NCBI GenBank assembly: GCA_023437485.1
Contig: JAEZGB010000115.1
Location: forward strand, 1 to 9,674
Reading direction: 5' to 3'
Source of the DNA: Bacteroidota bacterium
GTDB taxonomy: Bacteria > Bacteroidota > Bacteroidia > Flavobacteriales > Flavobacteriaceae
DNA length: 9,674 nucleotides
Below the pieces are notes generated by a model that did not search any database, was not told where the DNA came from, and saw only the letters and a program-made list of their open reading frames with translations. Shown here one piece after another: positions 6,057 to 9,674 of the stretch (positions are counted from its first letter, which is position 1; each line of letters opens with the position of its first letter). The translations under genes and the position numbers were made by a program.

Positions 6057-7070
6057 TTAAAGCGGCTGTTGTAAAATCTCGTCCCATTCGCGCAGGATGG
6101 CCTCCTTGTCAAAATTGCGCGCTTTTGCACGTGCCCCCGCCTGTAGCGTGAGGCGCAGCCCATCCTGCTCCAGGATTCTGAAAACAGCGTTCGCCATGGC
6201 GGCGGGATCGTCGGGCCCTACCAAAAGTGCATCCCGGCCGTCCTCGGCCAGGTAGGGAATTCCGCCCACATTGGTCGAAACCACAAAAAGTCCCAGGGCC
6301 ATCGCCTCCACAAGGCTATACGGCGCATTGTCAACTTTTGAAGTATTGATAAAAATATCGCAATCCCCCGCAAGGGCCGCCCAACCGGTTTGCGAAAGTT
6401 TGCCCCGGTAATCCACATTTGCATCAAGGGTGGCCGCCAGGTTGTGAAGCGCAGGCCACATTTTGCGCGGATCAGGGCCCACCATCACGAGTGTGGCCGA
6501 GGGATATTTTTGACCTACGAGCGCCGCGGTCCTGATGGCCATTTCCGGGCAGGACATATCGCTCAGGCCTCGGACCCACAACAGCCTGGGCAAGGCCTGA
6601 TCGCGTTCTGCAAATTGAAAATTTTCCAGGTTGACGGGGTTGGGAACAAGACGTACCGCAAATCCCGCATCGGCGAAAGTCTTTTGCAGATATCCTGACG
6701 GCGCCACGTTTATCATCGCTTTACCAAACAGTTTCCGGCAAAGCCGCGGTGAATCCCGCAACCGGCGCGGGAGGTTTCCGCCGTGCAGAATGGGAATGTA
6801 CGCAAGGCCCAAGGCACGGCAAAGCATGGCGCAAAGCACTGCATACCAAAAATTTGCCGTACTATAGGTGTCAATCAATACCCGGGAAGCCCAATTTCGA
6901 GATTTCCAAACTGCGAACAGCATGTCCACCAACCGCACCGCCTTGGATTTTTGCGTGGAAGCGTATCGAAGTTTATACCCGCGCTGCTCCAAAAGAGGAC
7001 CCAGCACTTCTATCCCGGTTAGGGAACTGCCGTGCCGCGATAGTTTGTTACCGAGATACAGAACGTTCAT
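6057..7070 (-). CDS. GT4-family glycosyltransferase
   Basis: This 337-residue protein has the GT-B fold plan of family GT4 retaining glycosyltransferases. The N-terminal acceptor half opens with MNVLYLGNKLSRHGSS, and the linker PSGYLQKTF...VPNPV (about 124-146) is typical. The C-terminal nucleotide-sugar half has LVMVGPDP (about 194-201), DCDIFINTS (about 236-244) and NAPYSLVEAMALG (248-260), then STNVGGIPYLAEDG. The usual E-x7-E donor motif is D-x7-E here (Asp247, Glu255). That conservative change occurs in some GT4 subgroups and does not suggest inactivity. The ATG at 7068-7070 lies 23 bp inside the end of the polymerase gene, so translation is probably coupled. The likely role is adding a sugar to the lipid-linked repeat unit on the cytoplasmic face; the sugar and linkage cannot be told. 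Confidence 0.9.
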   Translation of the reverse strand: MNVLYLGNKLSRHGSSLTGIEVLGPLLEQRGYKLRYASTQKSKAVRLVDMLFAVWKSRNWASRVLIDTYSTANFWYAVLCAMLCRALGLAYIPILHGGNLPRRLRDSPRLCRKLFGKAMINVAPSGYLQKTFADAGFAVRLVPNPVNLENFQFAERDQALPRLLWVRGLSDMSCPEMAIRTAALVGQKYPSATLVMVGPDPRKMWPALHNLAATLDANVDYRGKLSQTGWAALAGDCDIFINTSKVDNAPYSLVEAMALGLFVVSTNVGGIPYLAEDGRDALLVGPDDPAAMANAVFRILEQDGLRLTLQAGARAKARNFDKEAILREWDEILQQPL

Positions 7071-8385
7071 ACGGAAGGATTTTGAGCAGGGCCAATGAGT
7101 ACACGAACGCCGGGGCAGCCAGCCTCATGGCAGCGTGATTGATGGTAAGCAGCCAGAACATCAGGCAGCACAGCAGATAAATGTGGTATTTGTTGTCCAG
7201 ATAAAGAACCAGCGGTGTTCCCAGCAGGATGAGCAGTATAATTACGCCAAAAGCACCGTGTTCCCCAAGCAGCCTCGTCACCTCATTGTGTGAAAGGACG
7301 GTTTTCCCGGTTTGAGCCTCGCGGATTTCCATTCCTTTGCCCAACCCGATTCCAAATACCGGATTGTCAAGGAAGGCGGCAATTTCACTCTTGGAAATGT
7401 CTTCGCGCCCCGTCAGGCGGCTTTCCTTTACGCGGCCCATCGCATCCTGATTGGCATATCGCTTTTCAATCATCCCGCCGGTTTCCATTGCCGTGTAGGC
7501 CCAAACAAGCGCCATTCCGCCCAGGACAAACGCCGTCAGGTACATCATTTTAAATTTGCCGCGGCTGTTTACCCGCATATAAGTGATCCAGACCAGGATT
7601 ATAAGCATGACGACCCCGGTTATCATTCCGCCCCTGGAAAATGTTACAAGCCCCCGGTAACCCACAATAATGGCGAGAACCACGTTTATCAGAGCAAGGA
7701 TTTTTGTGGGCGATGAGAGCAGCATCCGGCTAAAAAAGATGAACATTCCCAGCCCAAGCATTGTCGAAACCTGGTTGGGGCCAAAACCGCCCGATGTTTC
7801 AAAATTGGATCCTGTACCCGTTATTACATCGCGGATATTCGGAGTGTAAAGAAACAGATAAGTCGCGCAGGCCACAATGGGAAGCCCAATCATCAGCATG
7901 ATGGTGCTGAAGTGTTGCAGGCTTATTCGGCGTGAATAGGTATAAAGTGCCGACAACCCAAGGCACAGCGGGCCGGAAAGGTTGAATGAGATGACTTTGC
8001 GGATATCGGTATCGTAATCCAGGACATAAGTGGCAAGGATGATTCCCGGCACCAGCAGTGCCATATAGATCCAATACGGTATGGCCATCCGGGAAAACCC
8101 GCTAAAATACATGCCCAGGACAATAAACACCATAACCCCGTATTTGGAGAATTCATAAAGCAGGTTTCCGCCGGTCATCCTAAGGAACACCTCGCTTCCC
8201 ACAATGTAGGCCGCCACAAAAAGCACTTCTTGATTGCGGTTTCGGTTTTTGAGCACCCAATACAACCCCAGCCCGACCATCAGCAAACCGTACAATTTTG
8301 AAAAGGCGGGAATGATGTAGATCACAAAACCTATCGCCACATGCAACAGGACCAGAAACAGGTAATTTTTCTCGAGCCGGTTCAT
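7048..8385 (-). CDS. O-antigen polymerase/ligase-family membrane protein (Wzy/WaaL-like)
   Basis: The 445-residue integral membrane protein has about ten to twelve hydrophobic segments and one large hydrophilic loop (about residues 302-378), as in the Wzy_C/O-antigen ligase family (PF04932). Supporting motifs are GFGPNQVS (200-207), RGLVTFSRGG (244-253) and GIGLGKGM (345-352). In the loop, His366-Asn367, then nine residues, Gly377 and Gly380 fit the H[NSQ]x9Gxx[GTY] pattern described for WaaL ligases. The protein could therefore polymerise repeat units (Wzy) or ligate the finished glycan to a lipid or protein acceptor. Sequence alone does not settle which, and it is the only such gene in view. 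The start ATG (8383-8385) overlaps the upstream glycosyltransferase stop as ATGA. It sits between two GT4 genes in the same operon, so its substrate is probably the glycan they build. Confidence 0.88.
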   Translation of the reverse strand: MNRLEKNYLFLVLLHVAIGFVIYIIPAFSKLYGLLMVGLGLYWVLKNRNRNQEVLFVAAYIVGSEVFLRMTGGNLLYEFSKYGVMVFIVLGMYFSGFSRMAIPYWIYMALLVPGIILATYVLDYDTDIRKVISFNLSGPLCLGLSALYTYSRRISLQHFSTIMLMIGLPIVACATYLFLYTPNIRDVITGTGSNFETSGGFGPNQVSTMLGLGMFIFFSRMLLSSPTKILALINVVLAIIVGYRGLVTFSRGGMITGVVMLIILVWITYMRVNSRGKFKMMYLTAFVLGGMALVWAYTAMETGGMIEKRYANQDAMGRVKESRLTGREDISKSEIAAFLDNPVFGIGLGKGMEIREAQTGKTVLSHNEVTRLLGEHGAFGVIILLILLGTPLVLYLDNKYHIYLLCCLMFWLLTINHAAMRLAAPAFVYSLALLKILPYERSVSR

Positions 8386-9455
8386 AGGGTTTTGATCCAG
8401 GTGAGGTATTTGTCAATGACGGCTTCTTCCGAATTGTTTTCGCGAATGGTTTGATGGAGCGCCTTGCCCAGTTGTGCCCTCAGCCCCGGATGGAGAATCA
8501 GCCTGACCAGGCACTCATAAAAAGTTTGCGAATCCCCGGGCTGAACCATGAAACCGTTTTCACCCGATTGGATAATTTGCGGGATCTCGCCGACCGCAGT
8601 GACAACCACCGCCTTTTGGTGCAACCCGAATTCCAAAAGCGCAACCGGAAGCCCTTCGCTTTTTGATGTGAGGATGGCGATGTCGGCCTGGCGGATAATG
8701 GCGGCAACATCATCCCTTGTCCCGTAAATATAAACATGGGAAGTAAGGTCCATTGACTTAATGGCGTCTTTTACCATCGCCGAATACGCATCGCCAAAAT
8801 CTTTGCCAACCAGGTGAAAGGTCCAGTCAGGATGTGACTTGTTGGCCATCCGCGCGACTTCCAGCAACATCATGTGGTCTTTTTGCTCCCTGAGATTGGC
8901 CAGGCAGACAATCCTTTTTCCCGGTGTTCCGCGCAGTGCTTCGCCGGCTGGTGCGGTTAGTTCACGATGCGTAAAATTGGCCAGGTAAATCACACTCCCG
9001 CAGTTGAGTTCCCGCATCGCCCACTCCTTAAGCTGATGGTTCACCACAATGATGCCTTTAAAAAAGAACGAACATGTTTTTAGAACGATGGACTCACGGG
9101 AACGCAAAAACTCGCTCATCCCGTTGTGGTCATGCCAGACAATTCTCAACCGCGGCAAAAGCAAGCGCACCAGCGTCGCGATGAAATATGAACTTGAATG
9201 TGCGTGGATAAATTCGATTCTGTTTTTAACACAATAATCCCGCAAGGCCATCAGCGCCTTATAGTCGAGCGTGCGGCGGCGCCTCAGGAACAAATATTCG
9301 ACCCCGGCGGCAATATGCGCCTTGAGGCTGCCCTCGGCACGAGTGGCCACCAGGCCTGAAAATTCGGTGTGCGGCAAAAGCGCATTGGCATAGTTGACGG
9401 CCATCCGCTCGGCGCCGCCCACTTCCAACGAATCAATAATCTGGACTATCCTCAT
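8382..9455 (-). CDS. GT4-family glycosyltransferase
   Basis: This 357-residue GT4 enzyme begins MRIVQIIDSLEVGGAERM, the classic glycine-rich acceptor-side loop (GGAE at 13-16). IHAHSSSY (about 83-90) and HDHNGMSEF follow, then VNHQLKEW and the linker region. The donor half has VCLANLREQKDH (about 183-194), FHLVGKDFG (about 213-221) and the intact E-x7-E motif, Glu267 to Glu275, in SEGLPVALLEFG, followed by TAVGEIPQII. It should add a sugar from a nucleotide donor to the growing lipid-linked oligosaccharide, at the inner face of the membrane. The ATG at 9453-9455 overlaps the upstream gene's stop as ATGA, and its own stop overlaps the polymerase start the same way, so three genes are locked into one translational chain. 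Specificity is not predictable. Confidence 0.93.
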   Translation of the reverse strand: MRIVQIIDSLEVGGAERMAVNYANALLPHTEFSGLVATRAEGSLKAHIAAGVEYLFLRRRRTLDYKALMALRDYCVKNRIEFIHAHSSSYFIATLVRLLLPRLRIVWHDHNGMSEFLRSRESIVLKTCSFFFKGIIVVNHQLKEWAMRELNCGSVIYLANFTHRELTAPAGEALRGTPGKRIVCLANLREQKDHMMLLEVARMANKSHPDWTFHLVGKDFGDAYSAMVKDAIKSMDLTSHVYIYGTRDDVAAIIRQADIAILTSKSEGLPVALLEFGLHQKAVVVTAVGEIPQIIQSGENGFMVQPGDSQTFYECLVRLILHPGLRAQLGKALHQTIRENNSEEAVIDKYLTWIKTL

Positions 9456-9674
9456 TGCGCAGTCATTTCCACAATTTCACGCTCGAACAAATCTAAGGTA
9501 AATTGCCTGGACCACCTCATTCCGTCATTGGCTAGTTGTTCAAACAAAGCGCTGTTTTTCAACAATTGAAAAATGGCGGCGGCATCCTTTTTGGCATCCA
9601 GGCCCAACAAAATGCCTCGCTCACCATGCCCCAACATATACGGTACGCATGAAACCGGTGTGGCCAGCGCCACG
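9452..9674 (-). CDS. Glycosyltransferase C-terminus (5' part outside window)
   Basis: Only the last 73 or so residues are visible. The stretch VALATPVSCVPYMLGHGERG resembles the segment after the E-x7-E motif in GT4 enzymes (compare EAMALGTPVV...), followed by ILLGLDAKKDAAAIFQLL and a closing helical region ending FEREIVEMTAQ. This fits the tail of a GT4-like enzyme that acts just before the next gene in the operon. The catalytic core is not in view, so the family call rests on a short match. Its TGA overlaps the next ATG as ATGA. The GTG near 9671 is internal, not a start. Confidence 0.7.
   Translation of the reverse strand, partial: VALATPVSCVPYMLGHGERGILLGLDAKKDAAAIFQLLKNSALFEQLANDGMRWSRQFTLDLFEREIVEMTAQ

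Noticed and set aside
6051..6058. Minus-strand AACTTTTG as a separate promoter for the sugar transferase
   Set aside because: It misses the first T of TAnnTTTG and has no TTG at the right distance upstream. Read-through from the glycosyltransferase operon is enough to explain expression.
1..9674. CRISPR arrays, tRNA or rRNA genes, insertion sequences, phage or toxin-antitoxin genes
   Set aside because: I saw no spaced direct repeats, no transposase or integrase motifs, and no structured RNA gene; the gaps are too short and already accounted for.

Overview
The window looks like chromosomal DNA of a Bacteroidota bacterium, probably of the class Flavobacteriia. The reasons are the close match of the partial LptB to the flavobacterial form as I remember it, an outer-membrane protein of the PorV/PorQ family linked to type IX secretion, a DUF4105 protein directly behind it, TAnnTTTG-type promoter boxes, and weak or absent Shine-Dalgarno sequences. 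Genes are packed tightly, with many 1-4 bp overlaps. I saw no tRNA, rRNA, CRISPR array, transposase or phage gene.

Region 1 (1-2420) is an envelope module. The 3' part of lptB (LPS-transport ATPase) reads rightward into a 212-bp gap. Facing it is a leftward two-gene unit: pssA (phosphatidylserine synthase), then a membrane-anchored GH25 muramidase, joined by an ATGA stop/start overlap. The gap holds two arrays of 7-bp tandem repeats, one near each flanking stop codon, with two competing hairpins between them. An in-phase A8 slippery tract just before the pssA stop could fuse PssA to the muramidase by a -1 shift. This is the most unusual signal I found, but it is unproven.

Region 2 (2421-4630) is a rightward pair: a PorV/PorQ-family beta-barrel protein with a TTG start, then a DUF4105 membrane protein starting on the last base of the first gene's stop codon. 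A 144-bp gap with back-to-back promoter candidates separates it from pssA.

Region 3 (4610-9674) is a leftward surface-polysaccharide operon. In transcription order it holds a GT4-like glycosyltransferase (5' part outside the window), a second GT4 enzyme, a Wzy/WaaL-type polymerase or ligase, a third GT4 enzyme, and a polyprenyl-phosphate sugar-1-phosphate transferase. The first four overlap one another (ATGA, ATGA, 23 bp), and a 55-bp gap precedes the last. Together they would start a glycan on undecaprenyl phosphate, extend it, and polymerise or ligate it in the periplasm. No flippase (Wzx) or sugar-nucleotide synthesis gene is visible, so the locus continues beyond the window. The sugar transferase gene meets the DUF4105 gene tail to tail with a 21-bp coding overlap.

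Most of the window is recognisable cell-envelope biology. I do not see clear evidence of a wholly new system. The candidates worth checking are the possible PssA-muramidase frameshift fusion, the PorV-like/DUF4105 pair, the paired heptamer arrays, and an A9 tract in the initiating sugar transferase.
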